A stretch of 64,000 bases of DNA, taken from assembly GCF_014851395.1 (NCBI RefSeq), contig NW_024040485.1, positions 11,618,899 through 11,682,898 of the forward strand. Direction: 5' to 3'. Numbering within the stretch: position 1 is the first letter of the stretch; every line of letters starts with the position of its first letter. The position numbers and the translations under genes are program-made. Of this stretch, positions 25,667 to 33,063 are shown in pieces. The stretch is from Micropterus salmoides (taxonomy: Eukaryota > Chordata > Actinopteri > Centrarchiformes > Centrarchidae). Under the pieces are notes generated by a model that saw only the letters and a program-made list of their open reading frames with translations, had not been told where the DNA came from and ran no database searches.

Positions 25667-28013
25667 TATAAGCCACATAAATTAAATAGACTGACACTAG
25701 TTGAATCGACAGTAGAATAAAACATCACCACGGAAGGAAACATGGCACTGTAGACAAAAAAGTCCACAGCAGCTACAGCTACAAACACGCTTAACGCAAA
25801 GGAGAGACTGCACAGTTTTTGCACAATGTGTAGCACACACACACCGCTATGTTGATGCAGTGGTTTGACAATCTCATTAGAAGAGTGAGTTTGGCAAAAA
25901 TACATTTGATCAACAAAAAATGAGGAATGAACTATTGAACTATTGAACATCCAATGCAAAACTCTCCGCATCTCTCTCTGCTGCTCTGCGACTCCGCTAA
26001 GCTCCACCCACCAAACCCACAAGAAGGAGTTGGTTGCCCTGTGAAACCACATTCCACGTAGGACAAGCTCTTCTTGGTGAGAGTCTAGCCAAGATGTAAG
26101 ACCAGTTTTTACCAGTTGTGGGTCACAAGCGTGGAGACGCCGCAAAAACTGTAACATTTTACTTGGATCACCTCTCAAATCGAGAAAAAGATAAATATGG
26201 ACACAAACTGCAAGCGTTGGGCACTTGCGATCCATAAACGGCACATGCTGCCGTATTTCCGCCGTTAAAACCCGCCAGGTCCCTGCCGCCGCTCGACTGC
26301 GGTAATGTTTATGTTTAACTTGTAGGGAATCACTCATCTAACATAGCCCAGACTTGTCTCCTTGTCGATTAGTAAAATATCGTCTTTTTTGCCCTCCAAG
26401 GGAGCGATGTGACGTCACATGAAAACTATGAATTGGCCTTCACCCAGAACATTCCACAATGAATTTTTTGAATTTGCATCTGGGGTGAATGTAAACAGCA
26501 GCAAACAGATGATAATATGAAAGTTTCATCTTCACAATAAACCGTCTGACATTTGGGAAACAGAGTCACTTCCTTTCACCTTGCCGGAGTCTTGTGCTGA
26601 CAGCTCAGAACATGGACCACCTGCCAAGGGCTTGATTCGGAATGTTAATGGGGCAGGTCTCTGCAACAATGTGGGCACAACAGCCTCTGAATATCGTTGC
26701 TTGGTCAACATGGGTCCCATTTTGTTCAGACCGTCCAAGCTGGGCCAGCATGGCTCCTCTCCTGGCTCTCTTTCCTCTCCCCTGAGCACTCACCAGATCG
26801 TGGTCTGCTGCTCTTTAATCGAAAAAACCCTGTCTTCATCTTCCAATGACTGTATTTATGTATGTATTTATAGGTAACACATGTGTTGGCAATAAAGCCA
26901 GAAAAGGCAGATAAAAAGTGTATCTTTCAGACTGACAGGCAACAAAAAACAAAAGAAAAACCTGGTGGTGAACATAGTGGAGCATTAAGCAACCAAAGAG
27001 TAATATATTTCCCTTCAGTTTGGTTAGGATTAAAACAGGGTAAAAAGGATACTGAATATTGGATTTGCATCATGTAACTGTTGCTGTTACAGTGATAATA
27101 TGTCAACGTTTGAAATGTTACACTAAGATATTTTGAAAACTTCAGTGTTGCAAAATCTTGTTTCCATTTACAATGAAAGAAAAGATATTGAGTGTTAAAT
27201 TGGTACAAAAAGGAAACTCCGGAGAAAATAAATACTGAAATTGTTTTTGTATCCAGGCATGTGGATGTGGTTGGATAAAACCGCCATGGACTACACTAAC
27301 TGGGGTGAAGGTCAATATTCTAGCAACAGTTATGGAGCAATTCAAATTGCAGATGGAAGATGGTCGACAGGTAGACCATGGTATGACAGACCATATATTT
27401 GCAAAACCTCCAAAGGTGAGACCATCATACTTATTAGGAATAACTTGAATTCAAGTTGGTTTTTTGGTTGTTGTTTTTTTACAATAATAAGGAATGTGTA
27501 ACACATATACTGTTAAAACTCACAAATTAAATAAAGAATATATAAATAAATGAGTTTAATGTCAGTGAAACAATACAGAAATCATACACTTTTTGCAAAG
27601 TTTTTTGATCATGTTTATCTTTTTAGTATTACATCCTGCACCACCAACAATTGGTAAGTTACATCTCTTTATCTTTTTTATGTGAATCATAATTATATTA
27701 TATATTATGTATTTCTTCTGACTCATCATCTACATGTTGAATCTGTACAGTAAGTCCTGGGGTGCATCATCAAAGCCGTGGACACATCATTTTGGCAGTT
27801 GCCCTGGTCATTGCTGCGATTGCCGTAGGCCTGGTCATCGTCTTATTTCTCTTCAAGAAGTCCGGCCGCCGCTTACCTATCCCTGACCATTTAACAACCT
27901 TTGACAACCCACTCTTCTTCAACAATGAGCGGTCTCAGCCTGATCTTGTCGACACCAGTAAACTGGTAGCAAATGCAGAGGAAGAGACTCCTGGCCCTGT
28001 TAAAACTGTCTGA
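78..28013 (+). CDS. mrc1: macrophage mannose receptor-like C-type lectin receptor (5' partial)
   Basis: Multi-exon gene for an endocytic pattern-recognition receptor that binds sugars outside the cell and carries them inward. Exons (all GT-AG): 78-215, 1078-1245, 2173-2327, 2638-2751, 2884-2999, 3159-3307, 3391-3590, 3887-4008, 4113-4185, 4305-4458, 4693-4728, 6371-6534, 7165-7226, 10010-10110, 10233-10375, 10566-10671, 12426-12553, a choice of mini-exons, 17917-18019, 19751-19974, 20273-20438, 21032-21196, 21296-21412, 27257-27415, 27627-27653, 27751-28013. Phases join without a stop. With one mini-exon the visible part is about 1129 codons, which fits a roughly 1450-residue receptor missing its signal peptide, cysteine-rich domain, fibronectin II domain and most of CTLD1. 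Domain order and linker cysteines match MRC1; a teleost paralogue (mrc1a or mrc1b) cannot be chosen here. Confidence 0.93.
216..1077 (+). repeat. intron with a 57-bp inverted repeat (arms 496-552 and 672-728)
   Basis: The two arms are reverse complements with one mismatch across 57 bases, separated by 119 bp. The left side extends to about 466 in a form that recurs near 28988-29059 in the opposite direction, so this is a dispersed element. The right arm includes the stretch GGGGGACGAAACGTCTTCC. I see no exon in this intron. Confidence 0.7.
1078..2751 (+). CDS. mrc1: mrc1 exons: CTLD2
   Basis: Exons 1078-1245, 2173-2327 and 2638-2751. The domain opens with CSSPWTPYNGHCF, continues through GGDLVSI and the core ELWIGLND, then FTSWEFGKP, DCVLI, NGNWADRVC and HGFICM. 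All CTLD cysteines are present. The sugar-binding positions are degenerate (GKPS instead of EPN, WAD instead of WND), so calcium-dependent sugar binding here is unlikely. The last exon ends in the linker to CTLD3 with VGCKP. Confidence 0.9.
1246..2172 (+). other. mrc1 intron, no supported feature
   Basis: AT-rich intron of 927 bp with short A-rich runs near 1578-1602. I found no exon, RNA gene or recognisable mobile element in it. Confidence 0.5.
2884..3590 (+). CDS. mrc1: mrc1 exons: CTLD3 and linker into CTLD4
   Basis: Exons 2884-2999, 3159-3307 and 3391-3590. It reads GWRRHGSYCYF, then LVGLRPEKYFWLGLSNQ, VRFTHWNAEMPG, GCVAM, GLWDVLPC and KYICKHLAEG. The VGLRPEKYFW and KHLAEG stretches are closely MRC1-like. 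There is no EPN or WND, so sugar binding is not expected. The last exon also carries a proline/threonine-rich linker and the opening of CTLD4 (CVDGWTPIGSRNYCFK). Confidence 0.9.
3887..4728 (+). CDS. mrc1: mrc1 exons: CTLD4, mannose-type sugar-binding domain
   Basis: Exons 3887-4008, 4113-4185, 4305-4458 and 4693-4728. It reads WFKESSSEERTWYEARDYC, GGDLLSI, HETVWIGLSA, WSDGSPVNFQHW, GEPNN, SGSWNDVHC and NWLCQI. EPN and WND, which supply calcium-2 ligands and mannose-type specificity in this lectin family, are both intact. CTLD4 is the main sugar-binding domain of MRC1, so this domain probably works. The 36-bp exon at 4693 encodes a proline-rich linker (VTPSPPPELSR). Confidence 0.92.
4776..4990 (+). 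mobile_element. probable non-autonomous DNA transposon fragment (Harbinger-like terminal motif)
   Basis: The motif TGGCCCTCATTTAT occurs twice (4778 and 4831), followed by several copies of GTAC-containing words (GCGTACACC, GGCGTACG). This style is common at ends of small fish DNA transposons. The far end was not identified; 4991-5970 otherwise holds nothing I can name. Confidence 0.4.
5972..6278 (+). repeat. two tandem copies of a ~145-bp repeat
   Basis: Copies at 5972-6116 and 6133-6277, period 161 bp. Both contain TCCAAGTCATGTGAC followed by a long shared stretch around GCCGAATTGTAGTACTACAC and end in TTTATTTTATATTAATATTTATT. They are about 90 percent alike by eye. They lie in the intron before CTLD5. 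Confidence 0.8.
6371..10375 (+). CDS. mrc1: mrc1 exons: CTLD5, with QPD in place of EPN
   Basis: Exons 6371-6534, 7165-7226, 10010-10110 and 10233-10375. It reads DGWLEWNGNQYYINS, HGDLVTI, YSSYWIGLTVD, WMDGSPVVFQRW, NQPDFLNNDENCAVM, FWHDYNC and KSICKR. In mammalian MRC1 this domain has EPN; here the triplet is QPD, the motif of galactose-type C-type lectins. WND has become WHD, which changes a calcium ligand. The last exon continues into a threonine/proline linker and the start of CTLD6 (GCPQNWKKFDSK). Confidence 0.9.
6596..7098 (+). mobile_element. non-autonomous DNA transposon with 28-bp perfect terminal inverted repeats
   Basis: The left end (6596-6623, beginning AGACTGTATATAAGAAG) is the exact reverse complement of the right end (7071-7098). 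The element is 503 bp with no coding capacity. It sits in the intron between the first two CTLD5 exons. A clear target-site duplication is not visible. Confidence 0.8.
7227..10009 (+). mobile_element. long CTLD5 intron holding a hAT-like element (8774-9597)
   Basis: CAGTGTTGGGC at 8774 and its reverse complement ending at 9597 bound an 824-bp element whose flanking text (AAGTTACT, AACGCGTTACTGCCC) is typical of hAT-type repeats in fish. No transposase frame is evident and the 8-bp target duplication is not clean. Earlier, 8088-8150 (CTTTATTGTCACATAATG and onward) resembles a widespread fish dispersed repeat. No exon was found in the rest. Confidence 0.55.
10566..18019 (+). CDS. mrc1: mrc1 exons: CTLD6, loop split into mini-exons
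   Basis: Firm exons are 10566-10671 (CYNIITSQNETWEGARTQC, GGNLASI), 12426-12553 (DLWIGLHNIKGGQFYWTDG, YNNWGFE) and 17917-18019 (NQCAAITADSKIG, WKKKDCND, GYVCLRN). The first half ends in phase 0 right after NWGFE and the second half resumes in phase 0 at NQC, so the long loop between them must come from the small cassettes listed next. With one cassette, 17-18 residues separate NW from the next cysteine, against 18 in human CTLD6 as I recall that sequence. Confidence 0.88.
10672..12425 (+). other. CTLD6 intron with a (TG)n microsatellite
   Basis: A 1.75-kb intron. A (TG)12 tract lies at 11787-11810. I see no exon or recognisable element in the rest. Confidence 0.5.
12673..12708 (+). CDS. mrc1: mrc1 CTLD6 loop mini-exon 1 (12 residues)
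   Basis: A 36-bp phase-0 cassette encoding NQHRLIYHRPFM. The acceptor follows a pyrimidine-rich tract ending TTGTTGCAG, and the donor is ATG|GTAACA. It lies 119 bp after the previous exon, much closer than the next constant exon. It starts with NQ, like the constant exon at 17917. Confidence 0.68.
12876..12911 (+). CDS. mrc1: mrc1 CTLD6 loop mini-exon 2 (12 residues)
   Basis: A 36-bp phase-0 cassette encoding HDYDFYSLHRFQ. The acceptor CCATTGCAG and donor CAG|GTAAAA are both strong. This exon and about 200 bp around it are repeated without any indel at 14060-14292. Confidence 0.7.
13073..13215 (+). repeat. small inverted-repeat element, related to 17300-17352
   Basis: AAAGAGGTGGTATTATG near 13075 is mirrored by ATAAAACCACCTCTTTA at about 13198-13214. 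The same terminal text, inverted, appears at 17300-17352 (CAATAAAGGAGG then CAAAAAGCACAAGACCTC). Both belong to one short fish repeat family and lie on either side of the LTR element. Confidence 0.5.
14060..14292 (+). repeat. 233-bp copy of mrc1 intron-exon-intron DNA embedded in the LTR element
   Basis: Matches 12804-13036 base for base without gaps except five substitutions: three in the 36-bp exon and two in the flanks. Upstream of 14060 and downstream of 14292 the sequence belongs to the retroelement; the text just after 14292 encodes, on the minus strand, an integrase remnant (VTSSPLYAQ then a stop). The copy replaced or joined the end of the element's integrase region. Confidence 0.85.
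14132..14167 (+). CDS. mrc1: mrc1 CTLD6 loop mini-exon 3, duplicate of mini-exon 2, inside an LTR element
   Basis: A 36-bp phase-0 cassette encoding HDHDFYSLHRLE. It keeps the same acceptor (CCATTGCAG) and donor (GAG|GTAAAA) and is in the sense direction of the gene. It differs from mini-exon 2 at three bases, giving Tyr-to-His, Phe-to-Leu and Gln-to-Glu. It sits between the integrase remnant and 3' end of a minus-strand retroelement. Whether it is spliced into mRNA cannot be judged from DNA. Confidence 0.55.
16456..16976 (+). mobile_element. ~520-bp insertion inside the right LTR
   Basis: The left LTR reads without a break from AACATAAAAG into TTCCTCTCTCTGAG, whereas the right LTR is split there by 520 bp. 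The inserted DNA is GC-rich, with repeated ACGCCGT-like words near both ends (16474, 16940) and TATACTTA at 16486 and 16967. It looks like a short non-autonomous DNA transposon, but inverted ends are not perfect. Confidence 0.55.
17404..17442 (+). CDS. mrc1: possible mrc1 CTLD6 loop mini-exon 4 (13 residues)
   Basis: A 39-bp phase-0 stretch encoding MDHGIIYLLEEDQ between TGCAG and CAG|GTAATA. It would give a loop of exactly 18 residues between NW and the next cysteine. Against it, another AG lies five bases upstream, and using that one would break the frame. The likeness to mini-exons 2 and 3 (acidic/His start, aromatic middle) is weak. Confidence 0.4.
17715..17753 (+). repeat. (AC)n microsatellite
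   Basis: About 19 AC units in the intron 160 bp before the last CTLD6 exon. Confidence 0.95.
18020..19750 (+). other. mrc1 intron between CTLD6 and CTLD7
   Basis: A 1.73-kb AT-rich intron. From about 18676, the text GTGTGACAAGATCTCATGCC followed by ACAAGATTTTGC is typical of a dispersed fish repeat. A (TTA)n run lies at 19540-19560. No exon is visible. Confidence 0.45.
19751..20438 (+). CDS. mrc1: mrc1 exons: CTLD7
   Basis: Exons 19751-19974 and 20273-20438. A linker (DASLPDSPEPTTTDYVKIF) leads into QMTWQEAKKHCEGDGAKLAN, APLWIGVNK, then YFRYIDGWPITQSNWDALEP, QPCVFVNAEGKWKTADC and SVCMK. The domain lacks the extra N-terminal cysteine pair, as MRC1 CTLD7 does. LEPRMNQ replaces a canonical EPN context and WKTAD replaces WND, so a non-sugar-binding, structural role is likely. 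Confidence 0.9.
20439..21031 (+). other. mrc1 intron between CTLD7 and CTLD8
   Basis: Begins with GGGCTGGACGATTAATTG near 20465, similar to the ends of the hAT-like repeats at 58450 and 61408. No coding feature is supported. Confidence 0.4.
21032..27415 (+). CDS. mrc1: mrc1 exons: CTLD8, lacking the inner disulfide
   Basis: Exons 21032-21196, 21296-21412 and 27257-27415, the last after a 5.8-kb repeat-filled intron. It reads CPDDPDSPRWQRNSWLPFKG, HCYLFLTERVEWPDASANC, GGTLASIEDPFEQAF, KSFWIGLYKTHKG, MWMWLDKTAMDYTNWGEG, then NSYGAIQIADGRW and RPYICKTSK. The cysteine normally found before the last strands (C-V-x-L) and its partner near WND are both absent (GAIQI; WSTGRPWYD), while the outer pair remains. 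No sugar-binding motif is present. Confidence 0.88.
21530..24470 (+). repeat. diverged direct repeats (about 21535-22300 and 23855-24470)
   Basis: Two segments in the same direction share GGAGCACCACCT/GGGGCACCACCT, ACCCAAGGCTTT, TCAATCAGTC with TCTCAAATC, and AAGGTGAAATTTATTAACTAAC-like text, but are much diverged. They flank about 1.5 kb with a basic open frame (22343-22603) that resembles nothing I know. The layout could be old LTRs around decayed internal DNA or two copies of one dispersed repeat. Confidence 0.5.
24472..24870 (-). mobile_element. solo LTR
   Basis: A 399-bp unit with near-perfect inverted ends (TGTGGTGTCCAG / CTGGACACTACA) and a 4-bp target duplication CACG (24468-24471 and 24871-24874). 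Read on the minus strand it has a TATATAAGC box near 24610 and AATAAA near 24515, the order expected of an LTR promoter and polyadenylation signal. No internal genes remain. Confidence 0.8.
25591..25668 (+). repeat. compound (TTTA)n (TA)n (TG)n (TA)n microsatellite
   Basis: About 78 bp of simple repeats, including some 19 TG units. Confidence 0.95.
25670..27256 (+). other. rest of the large CTLD8 intron
   Basis: Non-coding as far as I can tell. A 223-codon minus-strand open frame at 25666-26337 is Trp- and Cys-rich with no family signature and probably belongs to a repeat. A GTAAAA donor at 27040 after VWLGLKQ is treated as a possible relic CTLD exon in the findings. Confidence 0.35.
27627..28013 (+). 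CDS. mrc1: mrc1 exons: stalk, transmembrane segment and cytoplasmic tail
   Basis: Exon 27627-27653 encodes a short stalk (LHPAPPTI). Exon 27751-28013 encodes HHQSRGHIILAVALVIAAIA and further hydrophobic residues, a basic stop-transfer KKSGRR, then the tail with TTFDNPLFFNNERSQPDLV, and ends in TGA at 28011. The tail matches the MRC1 layout, in which an FENTLYFN-like aromatic motif drives clathrin-mediated uptake; here tyrosine is replaced by phenylalanine in FDNPLFF. An acidic stretch (NAEEETPG) follows. Confidence 0.92.
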
Positions 28014-28448
28014 TATAACACCAACAGAATCTACTGATCCACAGTATAGGCAGAGGGTTGATGGCACTCATTTGCATGACTAAGAATTCTGCTGTATACC
28101 TGCTAGGATTGTGAAATGTTTACTAGACAAGGCAAAGAAATGTTTTCCTGCTGGATCATAGTAAGACAGACAGTAACCATTGCATTTTATCAACCATAAA
28201 GGTATTTTAGATTACATTGTGTGTGGAAATCCTGGTGAAGATATGTCTTACAGCTGAGAAGTTCAAGTTGTTTTGTTTTCATTTTGTAGAGTGTTTACAA
28301 TTTAATTTAATCACTTCTCAGACACAAATATTGTACTTTTATATTTTTCCCTTTAATCTGCTGGTGGTTGTTGTTACTGCTTAGTCTTTAAGGTTTTACG
28401 TAAAAAATAAACACTGAACATTGAATCATCTTTTGAATTCATAATAAA
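28014..28448 (+). other. mrc1: mrc1 3' untranslated region with two AATAAA signals
   Basis: AT-rich non-coding stretch after the stop codon. AATAAA occurs at 28406-28411 and 28443-28448, about 400 bp after the stop, a plausible 3' UTR length. The true cleavage site cannot be read from DNA. Confidence 0.6.
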
Positions 28449-28987
28449 TTTTAAAATGTTTACAGAGAACCAATAAAATAACATGGAGAAACAGGATAAG
28501 GACAACGCTATTAGAGGAAGACATCTAAGATCTACCAAGAGGCTTCTAGCAATGGGCAATTTATGTGGAGTCCCAGTTAAAACAATTCACTTTTCTTCTT
28601 GATGCTAGCTTGTGTTTAACAGATTAGGCTGAGAATTTAAAACTGCATCAATTGATTGAAAAACAGTTGAACACACAATATAATCACCATATAAAGTTAT
28701 CATGGAGAGTCATACTATTTTCATAATATAAGAGATGGTAACATAAGTTAATGAAGCAAAGAGACTTAGCACTGAAGGCAAAGGCAAAGGCATGTTATGA
28801 CTAACTGACAGGGAATCCCTGCCCTTTAACCTCTGTGGGGTCATTATAAAGGTGATGGATACCACTAGGTTCATTAGTGTTTCTAGTTGTTGTAATGATA
28901 ATGTCGTTGTGGTCGTTTGAGTTGAGTGAAGCCTCAAATCTGAACGATCATCGTTGGCACTGTCACATGATGCCATATGTTAGCAAG

Positions 28988-29059
28988 CAAGTCCAGGTGC
29001 CCTTGATTTTAACCTTGCTTGGATAACTATGACCTGGATTGACTGAGAATCTCCACAGA
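28988..29059 (-). repeat. second copy of the dispersed repeat seen at 466-535
   Basis: GTCCAGGTGCCCTTGATTTT followed by AACCTTGCTTGGATAACTAT and GACCTGGATT is the reverse complement, with few mismatches, of the left arm of the inverted repeat at the start of the window. It lies between mrc1 and the LINE. Confidence 0.7.
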
Positions 29060-29534
29060 TGTATATGTTTGCATGAAAAACCACCAATGCATGTATACTT
29101 ATCCTCAGTATCAATCTGTATAGCATGTTAGGCTTATTTCCTTTTATAAATGATTTCTTGTCAGAGGTACACTTCACGTGCAGCAATAAGTAGCTAACTA
29201 TGAACAGGACTGCTCAAAGAGAGTGATCAAAAGTTCACTCACTCACAGATTTTGTCATGGTCACATAGCTGGTATTGTCCTGTCGATTGGTTGCTGAACC
29301 CTGGGAAGTCAGGTGTTGTCTGGTGGAAGAAAGCACAAATGCAAGAGCATCATGCTACAGAATTGAAACTCTTTTGTTAAAACTGTGATAGAAAATAAGT
29401 AATAGCCCTCCTCCCTTAAGTATTTTGGTTTAGTTTATGTATGTGTTTACCCTAAATGAACTGAAAGCAACAGCAAGCTGTGAGCAGTCACTGTCTTTTT
29501 GCGGGGCACCAGAGGACGCAAAAATAAGGATCAA

Positions 29535-31195
29535 GATGGCGCCGCTGCGTTTGGCTCGCCGACATTGTCCCAGCCAGGATAGTGAAGGAAGTTTTTAATA
29601 GCGCCATTGGGTCGAGTCTACTCACGTTAATTAATTCTTGTCTTAGTCTAGGTTGTGTCCCAGCTGCATTTAAACATGCTGTGGTCAGGCCCCTACTTAA
29701 GAAACCAAATCTTGACCCTTCAGTGTTATCTAATTTTAGACCAGTTTCTCATCTGCCTTTTCTGTCAAAGGTCTTGGAAAAGTTGTTTTTATACAGCTAC
29801 AAGCCTTTATGCAGAAAAATTCTGTGCTTGAAAAATTTCAATCTGGTTTTAGATCACGTCATAGTACTGAGTACACAATGACATTGCCTTGTCTGTGGAT
29901 GCCAGGAATCCTGCTGTTTTAGTGCTTTTGGACCTCACGGCGGCGTTTGATACAGTGGACCATGAAGTTCACCTCTCTCGCCTTGAGCATGATGTAGGCA
30001 TTCGTGGTTTGGCTCTTCAATGGTTTAGCTCCTATTTGGCAAATAGGAGCTTCTCTGTTATGATTGGTGAATGCTCTTCGTCAGCTGCTCCTCTTTTTTG
30101 TGGGGTACCCCAGGGTTCAATTCTTGGCCCAATCTTGTTTTCTTTATATATGTTGCCATTAGGGAGTATTATAGGAAAGCACAACCTGTCCTTTCACTGT
30201 TATGCCGATGATTTGCAGATTTATTTGCCTTTAAAAACGAATGTTAGTGTCGCACTAGACTCCCTACTTAGTTGTATTAATGATATTAAGTTGTGGTTGT
30301 CACAAAATTTTCTTAATTTAAACAAAGCAAAAACTGAGTGTATCATCTTCAGTAACACAAATGGTTCAGCAGTGAATTTGGGGGCTCTGGCTCCATACCT
30401 TAAGCCTGCTGTCAGAAATGTGGGGGTTACTTTTGATTGCAACATGAAATTTGACATGCAAATCAGTAATGTTGTCAAAATGAGTTTTTTCCAGCTTCAT
30501 CTTCTATCTAAAGTTAAGCCTTTTCTTAACAGGCATGACCTAGAAAAAGTGATTCATGCCTTTATTAGTTCGAGGTTGGATTATTGTAATGCTCTTTATG
30601 TTGGTTTAAATCAAAGCTTCACCTCACGACTTCAACTTGTGCAAAATGCTGCTGCTCGGTTTTTAACAAATACATCTAGGCGTGCTCACATCACTCCCGT
30701 CCTCTACACTTTACATTGCCTCCCAGTGCAGTATAGAATAAATTTTAGGATTTTGCTGTTCGTTTTTAAGGCCCTAAATGGCCTGGCCACGGAGTACTTA
30801 GCTGAGATTTTAACCCTGCATGAGCACAGCCGGTCGTTATGGTCTTCAAACCAATTGGTTTTAGAAGTCCCAACGTCGAAGTATAAGCGATGGGGTGATC
30901 AGGCGTTTGCAGTTGCTTCTCCGAGACTCTGGAACAAGCTACAACCTGATATTCGCACAATTGCAGATGAAACTATTTTTAGGTCTAAACTTAAAACCCA
31001 CCTGTTTAGAATGGCTTTTAATACGCAGTAGTGGTGTGACAATTTACTTTTTCTTGTTTCTTTTTAACTTTTCTTTTCTTTTTTTGTTATATGTATCTAT
31101 TGTATGATATGCTGTTTTATTATATTCTATGATATGAAGCACTTTGGATACCTTACGGTTGTTGTAAAGTGCTATAGAAATAAATGTTGATTAAA
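29535..31195 (+). mobile_element. 5'-shortened LINE (L2/CR1-like) with a frameshifted reverse transcriptase
   Basis: Frame 29582-29881 carries the front of a reverse transcriptase (NFRPVSHLPFLSKVLEKL), and frame 29889-31031 carries LLDLTAAFDTVDH, GVPQGSILGP, HCYADDLQIYLP and the C-terminal IADETIFRSKLKTHLF. A frameshift near 29820-29890 breaks the gene. The tail (GCACTTTGG, then GTAAAGTGCTATAGAAATAA) is the usual 3' end of L2-type fish LINEs. Endonuclease is missing, so it cannot move itself. Confidence 0.88.
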
Positions 31196-33063
31196 GACAA
31201 GCAAATATTGTTAAGCAAAATTATTAAAGAAATAGAACAAGTCTGGGTAAGGAAGCGGAATGACCAAATTAAACCTAAAAAAATACTGTAATAAGCCTAT
31301 ATTTTTAGCTTTTTTTGAAGTGTACAATGTATCTCCACCTTGGTTGCTAATACCCTCAACTTACCAGGAAATGACCTACTGTTCTTCTTGCAAAACTGTG
31401 TCACAGTATTATGATTTCAATTTGAAAAAACTGTCATGTCAAGGACAAATTCAGTGGTCTGGCCAGTAGTAAAGAAGGTAATGATATCTTTATATAAAAT
31501 TACACTTAACACATTCTTCATTATATATTTTAATGATCTTCAACAATAGACTGCATATTTGTCAAAATTAACTTCTGGATGCTGTACAAAACAAATCTTT
31601 TTTGAAAGGAACGTAATCAATTCAGTCTCAACTCAAAACAATCATACACAGTAGGACAGGTTCTACCAAACAGTGCAACAGGCTCTCTGGTTCTCCTTAC
31701 ATTTACCTAACAAGGCAATTATGAAGTATGTACAAATGCATAGAGATCGTATTCAAGCAATATATTTTATCACAAGAAGATGCATAGAGTATCCAGCACA
31801 TAGCACAGGTCAGTGTCACCAAAAGAGTTTTCATGCTTCCAAACAGAGCAAATGCAAGTCAATAAATATGCTTGAACACCATTTAGAAAAGTAGGAAGCA
31901 AAGTATGACTTCCTTTTAGAATCATATACAAAAATAGTTTGACTTTCCTTTCCAATGTTTAAAATAAATTGTTGGCTTTTGACTATATACTGGTTTGAAC
32001 ATGGGGCAGAATCAGATATGACACTGAAACACACAAGTCTGTTGTTCCCCACAGTTATTTGACCATTTTATTAGACAAAACATCCCTTTGTGTAACTCTG
32101 TAGAAAAAAAAAAAATCATAAAAAGGCATTAATTGTGCTGAAGTCAAGAACAGCCGTTGTTTCAGTAATTTATTTTTATCCTGTTAACTCAAGATGATGA
32201 TAATAATAATAGTTCATTATTATGTCAGGATAACAGTTGTTTTTCTAGTGATAACATTGCTTGGACTACAACTAATGATTATTTTCATTATTGATTAATC
32301 TTCCTTTTACTTTCTTGATTAATCAGTCTGCCATTTGGTCTATAAAATGGCAAAGATTGTGAAAAAGTGCCCATCACTATGGCCAACCAAGGTGATGTCT
32401 TCAAATTGTTAGTTTTGTGCGACCAACAGTCCAAAACAAAAACATATCCAATTTTTATATAAAACAGCAAATCTTACATTTGAGAGGCTGAAACAATTAA
32501 TCAAATATGAAAATATTTCTTAAAAATCTCTACACAGGGTATTTATCTTGGGGAAACAAGTTGTCTCTCAAAATGCACTCAGTTGCCAGTTTATTAGGCC
32601 TACAGAAAGCTGAGATGTGTTAATATTATTTTGTCCACCCCATTTATATTAATTAAGGCTAAATAATATTAATAATAATAAACAGAAACACCTATCAGTG
32701 TAACGCAATACACTTTCAACAGCACCACACGTGACCCCGAGACAATGAATATAATAAAATTATTGCAACCATGACTGTTCTTGGACTCTGTACATTTGCT
32801 TGACCAAAGCAAAATTAAAAACTTCTGAACAGATGCTGCATGAGCAAACCATTGACATTCAAAAATAGACCCAGAGCCATATGAAAAAGGTAAAACTAAG
32901 ACAGGCAAGTGAAAGAAGGACAAAGTGCATGAGTGTACAAATAAAAAACAGCAAACAATATGAGGAGAAACACTGTCTACAAAGATGACACACTCTGCCT
33001 CGTCCATTAGTGCATTATAACTTGAGCAGCATAAAACCATGCAGCAACCCACAGAAGGAACCA
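31196..33063 (-). other. intergenic DNA and likely cacnb2 3' UTR
   Basis: No coding feature. A minus-strand AATAAA lies at 32067-32072, about 1 kb past the cacnb2 stop, and is a possible polyadenylation signal. The stretch 32580-32712 (TTGCCAGTTTATTAGG, TTTTGTCCACCCC) is a shortened copy of the repeat at 34955-35200. Confidence 0.4.

Noticed and set aside
25666..26337. A 223-codon minus-strand open frame
   Set aside because: No recognisable domain and low-complexity hydrophobic end; the start overlaps text that looks like a dispersed repeat next to a microsatellite. Length alone is not enough.
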